Positions 1 through 6,183 of a DNA stretch of 7,936 nucleotides are shown in pieces; the stretch's first letter is position 1; each line of letters opens with the position of its first letter. Below the pieces are notes generated by a model. It saw only the letters and a list, made by a program, of their open reading frames with translations, was not told the DNA's origin and did not search any database. Source of the stretch: an uncultured Sutterella sp. (GTDB lineage: Bacteria > Pseudomonadota > Gammaproteobacteria > Burkholderiales > Burkholderiaceae_F); NCBI GenBank assembly GCA_900554675.1, contig USIM01000036.1:1-7936 (forward strand), written 5' to 3'. The position numbers and the translations under genes were made by a program.

Positions 1-170
1 ACCAAAAGGCGATCAGCATCGCATCGTTCATTCCAAACGGCCAACGTATGCTTTTGAGAAGGCGTTACACCGGCAGCTTTTAAAGCATCCTCAACACGAG
101 CACCATCGGCTAGTTCGAGTTCCGTGAGTTGGACTTGATCAGCATTAACGAGAGCGACAAAAATATGCAT
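1..170 (-). CDS. rnfH: RnfH/RatB family (UPF0125) small beta-grasp protein, partial (5' part only)
   Basis: The reading frame starts at ATG 170-168 and runs off the left edge, giving about 56 residues. It begins MHIFVALVNADQ, followed by a hydrophilic strand and a helix containing VEDALKAAGV, then LAVWNERCDADRLL. This order matches RnfH/RatB proteins: an N-terminal strand, the 'G-x-[TR]-V-E-[ED]-A' helix, and a '[VA]-x-[IV]-[WY]' strand before 'L-x-D-G-D-R-V-E'. The last motif would lie just outside the window. A Shine-Dalgarno-like AGGTGG lies a few bases upstream of the ATG. Members are usually about 90-110 aa, so roughly half is visible. The cellular role is poorly defined; the family is often encoded beside ratA and smpB, and the divergent smpB here supports the assignment. 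The call rests on pattern matching of a partial protein, so it is moderate. Confidence 0.6.
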   Translation of the reverse strand, partial: MHIFVALVNADQVQLTELELADGARVEDALKAAGVTPSQKHTLAVWNERCDADRLL

Positions 171-196
171 CTTTTCCACCTATAGAGAGACAAAAA

Positions 197-225
197 AGTT
201 TAACGAAAATACGACACCTCTTCAA
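197..225 (-). promoter_or_regulatory. Candidate sigma-70 promoter for the rnfH-like gene
   Basis: On the minus strand TTGAAG (220-225) and TAAACT (197-202) are separated by 17 bases. Each hexamer matches the consensus at four of six positions. Transcription would start about 20 bases upstream of the AGGTGG ribosome site of the leftward gene. The A/T-rich surroundings make chance matches easy, so confidence is limited. Confidence 0.4.
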
Positions 226-266
226 ACTTTCTCTATTTTTCGTTTTCGAATAATTACAACAACGCA

Positions 267-295
267 TTAAAAAGAGGTCTCTTAATTGCTAAAAT
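267..295 (+). promoter_or_regulatory. Candidate extended -10 promoter for smpB
   Basis: TAAAAT at 290-295 is preceded by TG plus one base (287-289), forming an extended -10 element. TTAAAA at 267-272 is 17 bases upstream as a weak -35. The predicted start is near 302, giving a leader of about 29 bases before the smpB ATG at 331. The spacer carries a short inverted repeat, AAGAG-GT-CTCTT (272-283), which could be an operator or chance. Confidence 0.5.
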
Positions 296-330
296 GGTGT
301 GTTCTAAATCAGTTTTATTAATTGGAAAAC

Positions 331-780
331 ATGGCCAATATTGTTAACCGTAAAGCCCTCTTTGATTACTACATTGAAGAGAAGATTGAAGCCGGGATGG
401 TTCTTCAAGGCTGGGAAGTCAAATCGATCCGTGAGGGTCGCGCTCAAATTAAAGAAGCCCACATCATTATTCGTAATGGTGAGCTCTTTTTGTTGAACGC
501 CCACATTACGCCCTTGAAGACAGCAAGCACCCATGAAAAAGCCGATCCCACGCGTCTTCGTAAGCTTTTGATGCATAGTCGAGAAATCGACAAATTCACG
601 GGTAAGGTTGAACGCGCAGGTTTCACGCTTATTCCTTTGGATATGCACTTCGTTCGCGGCCGCGTGAAATTGACCGTGGGTCTTGCCAAGGGTAAGCGTC
701 AATATGAAAAACGTGAAGACGAAAGCAAAAAGCAATGGGAACGCGATCGTCAACGTTTGCTTAAAACCCGCAATCGTTAA
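331..780 (+). CDS. smpB: SsrA-binding protein SmpB
   Basis: SmpB binds tmRNA (SsrA) and brings it to stalled ribosomes for trans-translation, which releases the ribosome and tags the unfinished protein for degradation. The 149-aa product has the normal family length. Family hallmarks visible are the N-terminal [12 protein letters not shown] region, the core [11 protein letters not shown] (about residues 27-37) with QIKEAH after it, NAHI (57-60), the DPTRLRKLL segment (72-80), [13 protein letters not shown] (117-129), and a strongly basic C-terminal tail that enters the ribosome. The sequence resembles betaproteobacterial SmpB closely. ATG 331 is preferred because GGA at 324-326 is correctly placed as its ribosome site. 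A TTG at 322 would add only three residues and would put that site inside the gene. The gene is divergent from the rnfH-like gene and ends just before a strong terminator, so it is probably monocistronic. No abnormal residues were seen. Confidence 0.97.
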   Translation: MANIVNRKALFDYYIEEKIEAGMVLQGWEVKSIREGRAQIKEAHIIIRNGELFLLNAHITPLKTASTHEKADPTRLRKLLMHSREIDKFTGKVERAGFTLIPLDMHFVRGRVKLTVGLAKGKRQYEKREDESKKQWERDRQRLLKTRNR

Positions 781-794
781 TACGTTGCGAACGC

Positions 795-837
795 AAAAAA
801 AATTAAGGGGAAGCTGCATTGCCTCCCCTATTTTTTT
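795..837. terminator. Bidirectional intrinsic terminator between convergent smpB and the four-gene cluster
   Basis: The arms AGGGGAAGC (806-814) and GCCTCCCCT (821-829) pair over nine positions with one A/C mismatch, leaving a six-base loop. The plus-strand hairpin is followed by seven T (831-837), which ends smpB. On the minus strand the same hairpin is followed by the complement of the eight A at 795-802, which ends the leftward cluster. Confidence 0.88.
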
Positions 838-852
838 GTAAGCTACAAACGC

Positions 853-1413
853 TTATTCTTCTTTAGCGTCTTCGCTCTTTTCTTCTTCCTTAGCGCCTTC
901 TGCCTTCGGATCACGGAAGTGAAGGTCAAAGCCCACTAACAATTCCGTCCAGCGCTTCCACAAGAGCAACATTTCCGGAGCGGCATCTTCGCCGAACGGT
1001 TCAATGCCTTTACCGGCCAATTCAAAAAGCGTGTTATAGACTTCTGCCATGAAAACAGCAAAAGCCGAATAAATCAACGTAGTGTTGTCTTCGGGCAACT
1101 TGCCACCCGAGGCTTGAGCCAATTCGTTACCGAGTTTGAAGCGCAAGTTACCGGCCAAACCATTCGGATACCACTCAGCATCAATTTCGAATTGTTCGTT
1201 CTTGCCCGTGAAGGTCGCACCCAACCAATTCAAAACCTTGCGATCGATTTCATCCAACTTCTCTTCGGTCAATTCACCTTTTTCGGCGGCCACAGCACGT
1301 TGGTGCATGTCCATCATGAATTGACTTAAAATCGCACCCGTAATGCTCGGATGACGAAGCGGGCGCTTTTCGCATTCGCTTTGACAGCCCTTGCAATCAC
1401 CATTACAGCTCAT
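853..1413 (-). CDS. Unrecognised helical protein with N-terminal four-cysteine cluster (paralogue 4 of 4)
   Basis: I do not recognise this 186-aa protein as a named family. It has three parts. The N-terminus holds Cys3, Cys7, Cys10 and Cys14 (spacing C-x3-C-x2-C-x3-C), which could bind zinc or an iron-sulfur cluster. A predicted mostly helical core (about 25-165) contains FTGKNEQF at 68-75, a GLAGNLRFKLGNEL helix (85-98), a hydrophobic AFAVFMAEVYNTLF helix (117-130) and LLLWKRWTELL (149-159). The tail (about 168-186) is charged and low in complexity, rich in Glu, Lys and Ala. The core aligns with the next two genes upstream, at the same spacing, and more weakly with the third. No signal peptide or membrane segment is evident, so it is probably cytoplasmic. 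It is last in the cluster, 11 bases after its neighbour, with a strong AAAGGAG site six bases before ATG 1413. The gene call is secure; its function is unknown. Confidence 0.88.
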   Translation of the reverse strand: MSCNGDCKGCQSECEKRPLRHPSITGAILSQFMMDMHQRAVAAEKGELTEEKLDEIDRKVLNWLGATFTGKNEQFEIDAEWYPNGLAGNLRFKLGNELAQASGGKLPEDNTTLIYSAFAVFMAEVYNTLFELAGKGIEPFGEDAAPEMLLLWKRWTELLVGFDLHFRDPKAEGAKEEEKSEDAKEE

Positions 1414-1424
1414 TATTCACTCCT

Positions 1425-1922
1425 TTAGTTTTTAAAGTCACTTGCTACGGGTGCTCCCGTCAATCGCAAGCTCCACAAATCAACGAAAGCTTCAATTGCA
1501 GGATTGTTATCCAACCCTTCTTGCATCGCATTGCTTTCTTTTAATACAACAAAAATTTCACTCACAAAGAACGCAAAAGCGTTGAACATAAACGCTTCGT
1601 CATCTTCGAAGTCAAAGTTCGGATTTTGGCCGCTCACTTCTGCGCCAATCGTCTCTTTTAACGATGTTAACAACATCGTTTCGTTAAATTCCGACTCGCA
1701 GGAAAAATGCTCGTTTTGCCCCGTGAAAGTTTCCATCAACCAAAGGGCCAAATTCATATTGGCTTCTTCGAGTTCTGCGATCTCCATCTCGCATTTCATG
1801 ACCTGAATCACGCGCTCCCAAGTGTTCTTCACCGCTTGGAAAATAACTTCATGGGCCACCGGATATGACGAAATATTAGGAAGCGTTTCACGCTTGGTCG
1901 CATATCTTAACGGACAGGTCAC
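1425..1922 (-). CDS. Unrecognised helical protein (paralogue 3 of 4)
   Basis: This 165-aa product shows no known family signature. It carries FTGQNEHF at 66-73, matching FTGKNEQF and LAGKNEQF in the genes on either side. It also shares the later hydrophobic helix AFAFFVSEIFVVLKES (115-130) and a closing DLWSLRLTG (148-156). The N-terminus, MTCPLRYATKRE, keeps a Cys at position 3 like its downstream neighbour but lacks the other cysteines of that cluster. The middle is acidic (about 103-110). The start is GTG 1922, four bases after the upstream stop codon. GAGGA inside the end of the preceding gene is well placed as its ribosome site, so translation is probably coupled. An internal 9-bp perfect inverted repeat occurs at 1660-1680. 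It looks intact; function unknown. Confidence 0.85.
   Translation of the reverse strand: MTCPLRYATKRETLPNISSYPVAHEVIFQAVKNTWERVIQVMKCEMEIAELEEANMNLALWLMETFTGQNEHFSCESEFNETMLLTSLKETIGAEVSGQNPNFDFEDDEAFMFNAFAFFVSEIFVVLKESNAMQEGLDNNPAIEAFVDLWSLRLTGAPVASDFKN
1660..1680. repeat. Perfect 9-bp inverted repeat inside paralogue 3
   Basis: AACGATGTT (1660-1668) and AACATCGTT (1672-1680) are perfect inverted copies separated by three bases. The element is inside the coding region and is followed by no T-run. It could form a stable mRNA hairpin or be chance. Confidence 0.6.
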
Positions 1923-1926
1923 TGTC

Positions 1927-2430
1927 TTAGTCCTCGAAAGTCACGGGATCGGTTTCACGAAGACCCAACATGCGTTCAGCCCACATCACACAGAGGCGCT
2001 TACCTTCATCTTGGAAGTTCATCGTGTCCATATGGTGCGCAACCACCTTCATCAATTGATAGCAGTCACAGACAAACTCATAAGCCACCGTTTGCAAGAT
2101 ACCACGGGTATCTTTGATATCTTCCGGTTTAACACCCACTTTGTCTAAACGCTCTTTCATAAAAAGCTTTAAGTAACCAGCTAACGGATCACCCGTCCAG
2201 TGGGGCTTGGGAATAAATTGCTCGTTTTTACCGGCCAAAACGGCGGCTAAGAACGCTGCCGATTGCTTATCCATCGCAATAGCCTCTTCGCTTTTGAGTT
2301 CGCCGTTTGCCACCATCTTGCTTCGACGCGTGACGTCATAGAGCACAACTTCAAAGAGTTGCGTCAAGATATCTTTATCGGCGAGGTCAAACTGAGCCAC
2401 GACTTGTTGTTCTTGGGCTTGATCGGCCAT
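1927..2430 (-). CDS. Unrecognised helical protein (paralogue 2 of 4)
   Basis: This 167-aa product has no signature I recognise. The conserved core is LAGKNEQF at 65-72, followed by PHWTGDPLAGYLKLFMKERL (76-95), which parallels AEWYPNGLAGNLRFKLGNEL of the last gene in the cluster. Next come a cysteine-containing hydrophobic helix, VAYEFVCDCYQLMKVV (115-130), and LCVMWAERMLGL (146-157). The C-terminus is short and acidic. No signal peptide or transmembrane segment is visible. ATG 2430 follows the upstream stop codon with no intervening base. GGAG at 2439-2442, inside the upstream gene, is eight bases from the ATG, so translation is probably coupled. An all-helical chaperone or adaptor is possible but unproven. 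Confidence 0.87.
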   Translation of the reverse strand: MADQAQEQQVVAQFDLADKDILTQLFEVVLYDVTRRSKMVANGELKSEEAIAMDKQSAAFLAAVLAGKNEQFIPKPHWTGDPLAGYLKLFMKERLDKVGVKPEDIKDTRGILQTVAYEFVCDCYQLMKVVAHHMDTMNFQDEGKRLCVMWAERMLGLRETDPVTFED

Positions 2431-2871
2431 TTATTCTTCTCCAAGGAAGTAGTGAATCCACTTCGACTTTAAGGCATCACAGCGCAACTCAAACACTTCT
2501 TGTGTTTGTTCTTCTTCATGCACTGCGGCCAATAATTGCAAAAACTCTTCTGCCATTGTTGAAATCACAATCAACACGACAACGTTGGGATCTTTTTCTT
2601 GCGCAATATCACTTTCGACCAATCCCAACGGGATAAGCGTATCGACCAAACGTTTTGCAAGCACTTCAAGTTGCAAATGGTCGGGAACAATGACACCTTC
2701 ATACTCTTGAGAAAAACACGCTAAAAGATCAATGGAGCCTTCCATTAACGATTCAGAAGCCTTTTGTTCATCATCGATTTCCGTTGCATCAAAGACCGTC
2801 AAGAAAAAACGATCAAATAAAGCTTGCATGACCTCAAGGTCGCCAAGATTAACGGTGGCTTGTGCTTGCAT
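2431..2871 (-). CDS. Unrecognised helical acidic protein, most diverged member (paralogue 1 of 4)
   Basis: This is the first gene of the four-gene cluster and gives 146 aa. It is acidic and reads as helical throughout. The GKNEQF core of its neighbours is not conserved: the equivalent stretch is LLACFSQEYEGVIVPDHL (49-66). The order of elements does match, with VLAKRLVDTLIPL (70-82), a hydrophobic helix VISTMAEEFLQLLAAV (102-117) and a final KSKWIHYFLGEE (135-146). The product is therefore probably a strongly diverged paralogue, a weaker claim than for the other three. ATG 2871 is chosen because AGGAG at 2879-2883 is seven bases upstream. A GTG at 2874 is also in frame but too close to that site. 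A promoter and the terminator of the preceding gene overlap upstream. Function unknown. Confidence 0.83.
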   Translation of the reverse strand: MQAQATVNLGDLEVMQALFDRFFLTVFDATEIDDEQKASESLMEGSIDLLACFSQEYEGVIVPDHLQLEVLAKRLVDTLIPLGLVESDIAQEKDPNVVVLIVISTMAEEFLQLLAAVHEEEQTQEVFELRCDALKSKWIHYFLGEE

Positions 2872-2905
2872 CACAAAGCTCCTAAAAGTTTTTCAACAAA
2901 CGCTA

Positions 2906-2934
2906 ATTCTAACAAAAAGCGCAGTCACTCCCAA
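2906..2934 (-). promoter_or_regulatory. Candidate promoter for the four-gene cluster, embedded in the upstream terminator
   Basis: On the minus strand TAGAAT (2906-2911, five of six consensus bases) is preceded by TG plus one base, making an extended -10. TTGGGA (2929-2934, four of six) is exactly 17 bases upstream. Transcription would begin about 30 bases before the first gene of the cluster. The spacer includes part of the terminator hairpin and its T-tract. Confidence 0.55.
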
Positions 2935-2951
2935 TGGAAGATGACCGCGCT
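2914..2951 (-). terminator. Intrinsic terminator after the qmcA-like gene
   Basis: On the minus strand AGCGCGGTCA (2951-2942) pairs with TGACTGCGCT (2927-2918) over ten positions, including one G-T wobble, around a 14-base loop. Five T follow, counting the stem's last base. It lies about 20 bases after the stop codon of the SPFH gene and separates it from the four small genes. Confidence 0.78.
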
Positions 2952-2969
2952 CATTTTGAACGTTTCGGA

Positions 2970-3950
2970 TTACTTCAAGCGATCGACCAAGTTCGTCACT
3001 TGGGAAGTCGGCACAAGCTTATCAGTCGCTGCCGGATCCGTTTGACGCATGATGCTCATCGCAGAGGCAATCATGCTACCCATGTCGTTTAAGTTACTCG
3101 GCAACAAAATCGTATTACCGGTCTTGGCAACTTGAGCAAAGGCGTCCACGTATTGTTGAGCAACCTTCAAGTTCACGGCATCCATGCCGCCGGGCGATTG
3201 TGTGGCTTGAGCAATTTGACGCAAAGCTTCAGCCGTAGCCGTTGCGATAGCCAACGTTGCTGCGGCTTCACCTTCGGCCTTATTGATAGCGGCTTGCTTT
3301 TCACCTTCAGACTCGGCAATGGCGGCTTCTCTGGCACCGGTGGCCAAGTTAATTTGTTCTTGCTTACGACCTTCAGAGGCTGCCACCACGGCACGCTTTT
3401 CACGCTCAGCTGTAATTTGTTGTTGCATGGCTTGCAAAATCACGGCGGGCGGCGTCAAGTCCTTAATTTCATAACGCAACACTTTAACACCCCAATTAAG
3501 TGCTGCTTCGTCAATAGCGCTTACCACTGATTGGTTAATCAAATCACGTTCTTCAAAGGTCTTATCCAATTCCATCTTACCAATGACGCTACGCAACGTC
3601 GTTTGAGCTAATTGCGTGATAGCAATGATGTAGTTACTCGTACCGTAACTGGCACGCTTGGGGTCTGTCACTTGGAAAAAGAGCACGCCGTCAACAGACA
3701 ATTGCGTATTGTCCTTCGTGATACAAACTTGACTCGGCGTATCCAACGGCACTTCCTTTAAGGAATGCTTGTAGGCCACACGGTCAATAAACGGAATCAC
3801 CACATTAAGACCGGGCGAGAGCACTGCATGGAATTTACCCAAACGCTCCACCACCCAAGCCGATTGTTGAGGTACCACTTTAATGGCTTGGAATGCGAAC
3901 ACGCAGGCCAATGCCGCTAACGATAACGTAAACGTCAAAAATCCGTCCAT
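2970..3950 (-). CDS. qmcA: SPFH/Band 7 (stomatin/paraslipin) membrane protein, QmcA-like
   Basis: The 326-aa protein has the standard QmcA/paraslipin architecture and length. A single N-terminal membrane segment (about 4-22) is followed by the SPFH domain (about 24-190), with VPQQSAWVVERLGKFH, the SPGLNVVIPFIDRVAY segment, VDGVLFFQVTDP (86-97) and TLRSVIGKMELD (118-129). An Ala/Glu-rich coiled coil follows (about 175-250), with repeated SEG[RE]KQ and AEGEAA blocks. The C-terminus carries LLPSNLNDMGSMIASAM (282-298), typical of the paraslipin branch. Such proteins oligomerise in the membrane, organise microdomains and can modulate membrane proteases or membrane protein quality control. The upstream NfeD-like gene ends 18 bases away, the classical pairing for this family. 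ATG 3950 has an AGGAG site seven bases upstream. The gene is complete and no unusual residues were seen. Confidence 0.93.
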   Translation of the reverse strand: MDGFLTFTLSLAALACVFAFQAIKVVPQQSAWVVERLGKFHAVLSPGLNVVIPFIDRVAYKHSLKEVPLDTPSQVCITKDNTQLSVDGVLFFQVTDPKRASYGTSNYIIAITQLAQTTLRSVIGKMELDKTFEERDLINQSVVSAIDEAALNWGVKVLRYEIKDLTPPAVILQAMQQQITAEREKRAVVAASEGRKQEQINLATGAREAAIAESEGEKQAAINKAEGEAAATLAIATATAEALRQIAQATQSPGGMDAVNLKVAQQYVDAFAQVAKTGNTILLPSNLNDMGSMIASAMSIMRQTDPAATDKLVPTSQVTNLVDRLK

Positions 3951-3968
3951 GACTGAACTCCTCGCGAA

Positions 3969-4397
3969 TTAAATCTTTTTCAGAATGAGCGTGTTGCCAC
4001 GCACTTTAACAATTTGGTGCAAACCTGTTTCAAGGTTGTCGGTATCGACAGCGACTGCATCCCACTGAGCACCACGGTATTGAACGCTCGTGCGACCCTT
4101 GTCCTTCCATGCTAACACTTCCACCGTTTGGCCTTTGTCTAAATTTTGTAAAGCATGCGCTTGCTCATCGCTTTTCGTTTTAATCGAGCGAATGCGGCGT
4201 ACCCAAACGGAACCGACTAAAGACACTACCGCAAAAGCAACGACTTGCCACTCTACCGAGAAATTCATGTACGCTGCCAAGGATCCTGCACAGGCAGCAA
4301 TCGCCAAAACCAATAAGTAAAAGGTCGTGAGCATCAGCTCTAAAATGCCCAAAATCGCAGCGCAAATGAGCCAAATAATTGTTGCACTAAATGTCAT
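3969..4397 (-). CDS. Short NfeD-like membrane protein (YbbJ type)
   Basis: The 142-aa product has about three hydrophobic segments (roughly 6-24, 26-44 and 50-67), a basic stretch RRIRSIKTK (67-75), and a C-terminal OB-fold-like domain (about 87-142). That domain contains GQTVEVLAWKDKGRTSVQYRG, then AQWDAVAVD and GLHQIVKVRGNTLILKK, which matches the NfeD C-terminal pattern. It lacks the N-terminal ClpP-like protease domain of long NfeD proteins, so it is the short form. Short NfeD proteins partner with SPFH proteins, and this gene sits 18 bases before one. GAGG stands before ATG 4397 at normal spacing. No terminator and no convincing promoter were seen in the 48 bases between it and the upstream antiporter paralogue, so cotranscription is likely. 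Confidence 0.9.
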   Translation of the reverse strand: MTFSATIIWLICAAILGILELMLTTFYLLVLAIAACAGSLAAYMNFSVEWQVVAFAVVSLVGSVWVRRIRSIKTKSDEQAHALQNLDKGQTVEVLAWKDKGRTSVQYRGAQWDAVAVDTDNLETGLHQIVKVRGNTLILKKI

Positions 4398-4445
4398 TCA
4401 TTACCTCATTAAGTCAATGCCCACTCTTTGATTGTATCGCAGTCT

Positions 4446-6140
4446 TTACTCGTTGCGGGCGCGTTGAACACGCATTAAGGCAACACTGATATTGAGCATG
4501 TTTTTTGCGATTTCATTACGCAAATCCATGCAAACAACATTATCCATCACAACGCCTTCGCTCGTTTTGAAAAAGTCTCGATCACCGTCATTGGAAATTA
4601 ACACCAAAATTTGAACAAACGGATTGATCACGCGAACCTCATCAACAATTCGTCGCTCCATCAATGCATCTCGTACTGTCACAACAATCAAGTCAGCCGA
4701 TGCCACCTGCGCTTGCTCTAGAACGGTCGTTTGAGTGGCGTCCCCTAACACAAAGTGGCGCATCTCCTCAGTAGAAGTCAAACGATTAATGTTTTGTTCA
4801 ACCACAAAGGTTGGATACCCCTTATCCATCATGGCTTCATAGATAGACTTCCCCATCACATTAAAACCAATAATAACCACCTGCCCCTTGGGCTTTGATG
4901 CACTTCCTGATCGATGAGCGCCCCAAACAACCGGATTGGGCAATGGACGAGTCGGAGAGAGTTTCTTCATCAAGGGTTCGATGAGTCGGAAAAAGAGCGG
5001 ATTTAAAGCAATGCTCACAATAGCTCCGGCCAAGATTAAAGTCATTAGATCTTGAGGCATAAAGTTTAATTGCACTGCCAACCCGGCCAAAATAAAAGAG
5101 AATTCCCCCACTTGGGCTAAACCGGCACCAATCGTTAAAGCGTAGCGCCAGTTGCACCCCAATAGACGAACAATTCCAACACTGGCAAGGCCGTTACCCA
5201 GCAAAATGACAATAACAACACAAAGCACTTCAAAGGGTTGTTCAACGAGAATGGTCGGATCAAAAAGCATCCCCACGCCCAAGAAAAAGATGACGGAGAA
5301 GGCGTCTTGCAGAGGTAATGTGTCTTGAGCAGCACGGTGGGCGTATTCACTTTCTCGCATCATCATGCCGGCAAAAAAGGCACCTAAAGCAAACGAGACT
5401 TTGAAGATTTCGGTTGCACCATAAGCGATGCAAATAGCGATCGCAACAACGCAAAGCGTGAAAATTTCACGAGAACCCGTTTTAGCCGCCTTGAGCAATA
5501 ACCAAGGCAAAACACGACGACCAATAACCACCATTGTGGCAATAAAGCCAACAATTAAAAGGGCAGTTTCCGCTAGTGCAAGCCCCAAATCATGGAAGTG
5601 CATAGACTCTGCACCACGCAAATTAGCAAGCGTGGGCAGTAACACCAAAAGCAAAACCGAAACCATGACTTCAACGACAAGCCACCCTACGGCCACTTGA
5701 CCTTCGCCGGACTCCAAAGCACCATGCGTTTGCAAAGCCTTGACCATCACCACGGTAGAGGCACAAGACAAACATAACCCCAAAATGAAGGAGGCCATTA
5801 ATGACCAGCCTGTCATGATCCCAAAGGTCATACCTAAACCGGTCGTTAAAGTCATTTGAAAAAGAGCGCCAGGAACCGCAATGGCTTTGACACGCAAAAG
5901 ATCACGAATAGAAAAGCTCAGACCAACGCCAAACATCAAAAGCGTTACACCGATTTCAGAAAGTTGACTGGCGAGATTCACATCCCCTACAAAACCAGGG
6001 GTGGTAGGTGCGATGCAGACACCGGCTAACAAATAACCGACCAATGCAGGGACTCTGAATTTATTGGCGACATATCCCAACACGAAAGCTAAACCAAAGC
6101 CCCAGGCTAACGTCGCAAAAAGAGAAATATTTTCTGTCAC
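4446..6140 (-). CDS. YbaL-type CPA2 antiporter paralogue lacking the transport-site Asp and a conserved Lys
   Basis: The 564-aa protein has a cation/proton exchanger domain (about 10-390), a short linker and a cytoplasmic TrkA-N/RCK nucleotide-binding domain (about 420-540), as in E. coli YbaL. It aligns from end to end with the adjacent paralogue. Family motifs present include VPALVGYLLAG, SCASTVV (125-131), SFALGAFFAGMMMRESE and GEFSFIL. In contrast, the Glu-Asp pair expected in TM5 reads Glu157-Val158 (codon GTC at 5667-5669), and the Gly-Lys of the later helix reads Gly315-Asn316. Both replaced residues are central to ion coupling in the CPA2 superfamily, so transport activity is doubtful. 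The Rossmann motif is G425-x-N427-x-x-G430 instead of GxGxxG, with an acidic Glu448 after the next strand. The start is GTG 6140, chosen because the N-terminus then aligns with the paralogue; the ribosome site is poor. The reading frame is fully intact, which argues against simple decay. Confidence 0.92.
   Translation of the reverse strand: MTENISLFATLAWGFGLAFVLGYVANKFRVPALVGYLLAGVCIAPTTPGFVGDVNLASQLSEIGVTLLMFGVGLSFSIRDLLRVKAIAVPGALFQMTLTTGLGMTFGIMTGWSLMASFILGLCLSCASTVVMVKALQTHGALESGEGQVAVGWLVVEVMVSVLLLVLLPTLANLRGAESMHFHDLGLALAETALLIVGFIATMVVIGRRVLPWLLLKAAKTGSREIFTLCVVAIAICIAYGATEIFKVSFALGAFFAGMMMRESEYAHRAAQDTLPLQDAFSVIFFLGVGMLFDPTILVEQPFEVLCVVIVILLGNGLASVGIVRLLGCNWRYALTIGAGLAQVGEFSFILAGLAVQLNFMPQDLMTLILAGAIVSIALNPLFFRLIEPLMKKLSPTRPLPNPVVWGAHRSGSASKPKGQVVIIGFNVMGKSIYEAMMDKGYPTFVVEQNINRLTSTEEMRHFVLGDATQTTVLEQAQVASADLIVVTVRDALMERRIVDEVRVINPFVQILVLISNDGDRDFFKTSEGVVMDNVVCMDLRNEIAKNMLNISVALMRVQRARNE
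5244..5414 (-). repeat. Copy B of the tract shared by the two YbaL-type genes
   Basis: This is the partner of 6991-7161. It encodes 57 consecutive residues with no amino-acid difference from the other copy. Identity on either side is lower, and the two substituted transport residues (158 and 316) lie outside the tract. Confidence 0.85.
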
Positions 6141-6143
6141 AAC

Positions 6144-6183
6144 AAAAATCCAATCGCAAGTCTAGCGTCCCAAACCTGCGATT
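6144..6183 (-). terminator. Candidate terminator or attenuator hairpin between the two YbaL-type genes
   Basis: On the minus strand AATCGCAGG (6183-6175) pairs with CTTGCGATT (6160-6152) over nine positions with one wobble, around a 14-base loop. GGA and five T (6148-6144) follow. The T-tract ends only three bases before the GTG start of the downstream paralogue. A second weaker hairpin (GTTTCGAA/TTTGAAAC with a GTAA loop, 6189-6208) lies just before it. On the plus strand the same main hairpin is followed by T residues. It could be a true terminator, an attenuator or a translation-blocking structure. Confidence 0.5.

Noticed and set aside
322..330. TTG as an earlier smpB start
   Set aside because: It adds three residues not expected in SmpB and would bury the GGA ribosome site; ATG 331 fits family length and N-terminus.
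1822..2148. Plus-strand open frame of about 108 codons
   Set aside because: It is antisense to two tandem genes that have ribosome sites and paralogue similarity; it has no ribosome site or recognisable protein features.
853..2871. TorD/DmsD-type chaperone family for the four small proteins
   Set aside because: Helical character and size are compatible, but I could not find the conserved motifs of that family, and no molybdoenzyme gene is nearby.
3132..3530. Plus-strand open frame of about 132 codons
   Set aside because: It mirrors the repetitive coiled-coil region of the SPFH gene, and its composition is that of a shadow frame.
4398..4416. TTGACT on the minus strand before the nfeD-like gene as a -35
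   Set aside because: The matching -10 would fall inside the coding region and reads ACATTT, a poor match.
4430..4440. TACAAT on the minus strand as a -10 for the nfeD-like gene
   Set aside because: No -35-like hexamer occurs at 15-18 bases and there is no extended TGn, so it is not a convincing promoter.
4446..6140. Altered antiporter paralogue as a pseudogene
   Set aside because: There are no frameshifts or stops, both domains are complete and motif conservation is strong; only specific transport residues are changed.
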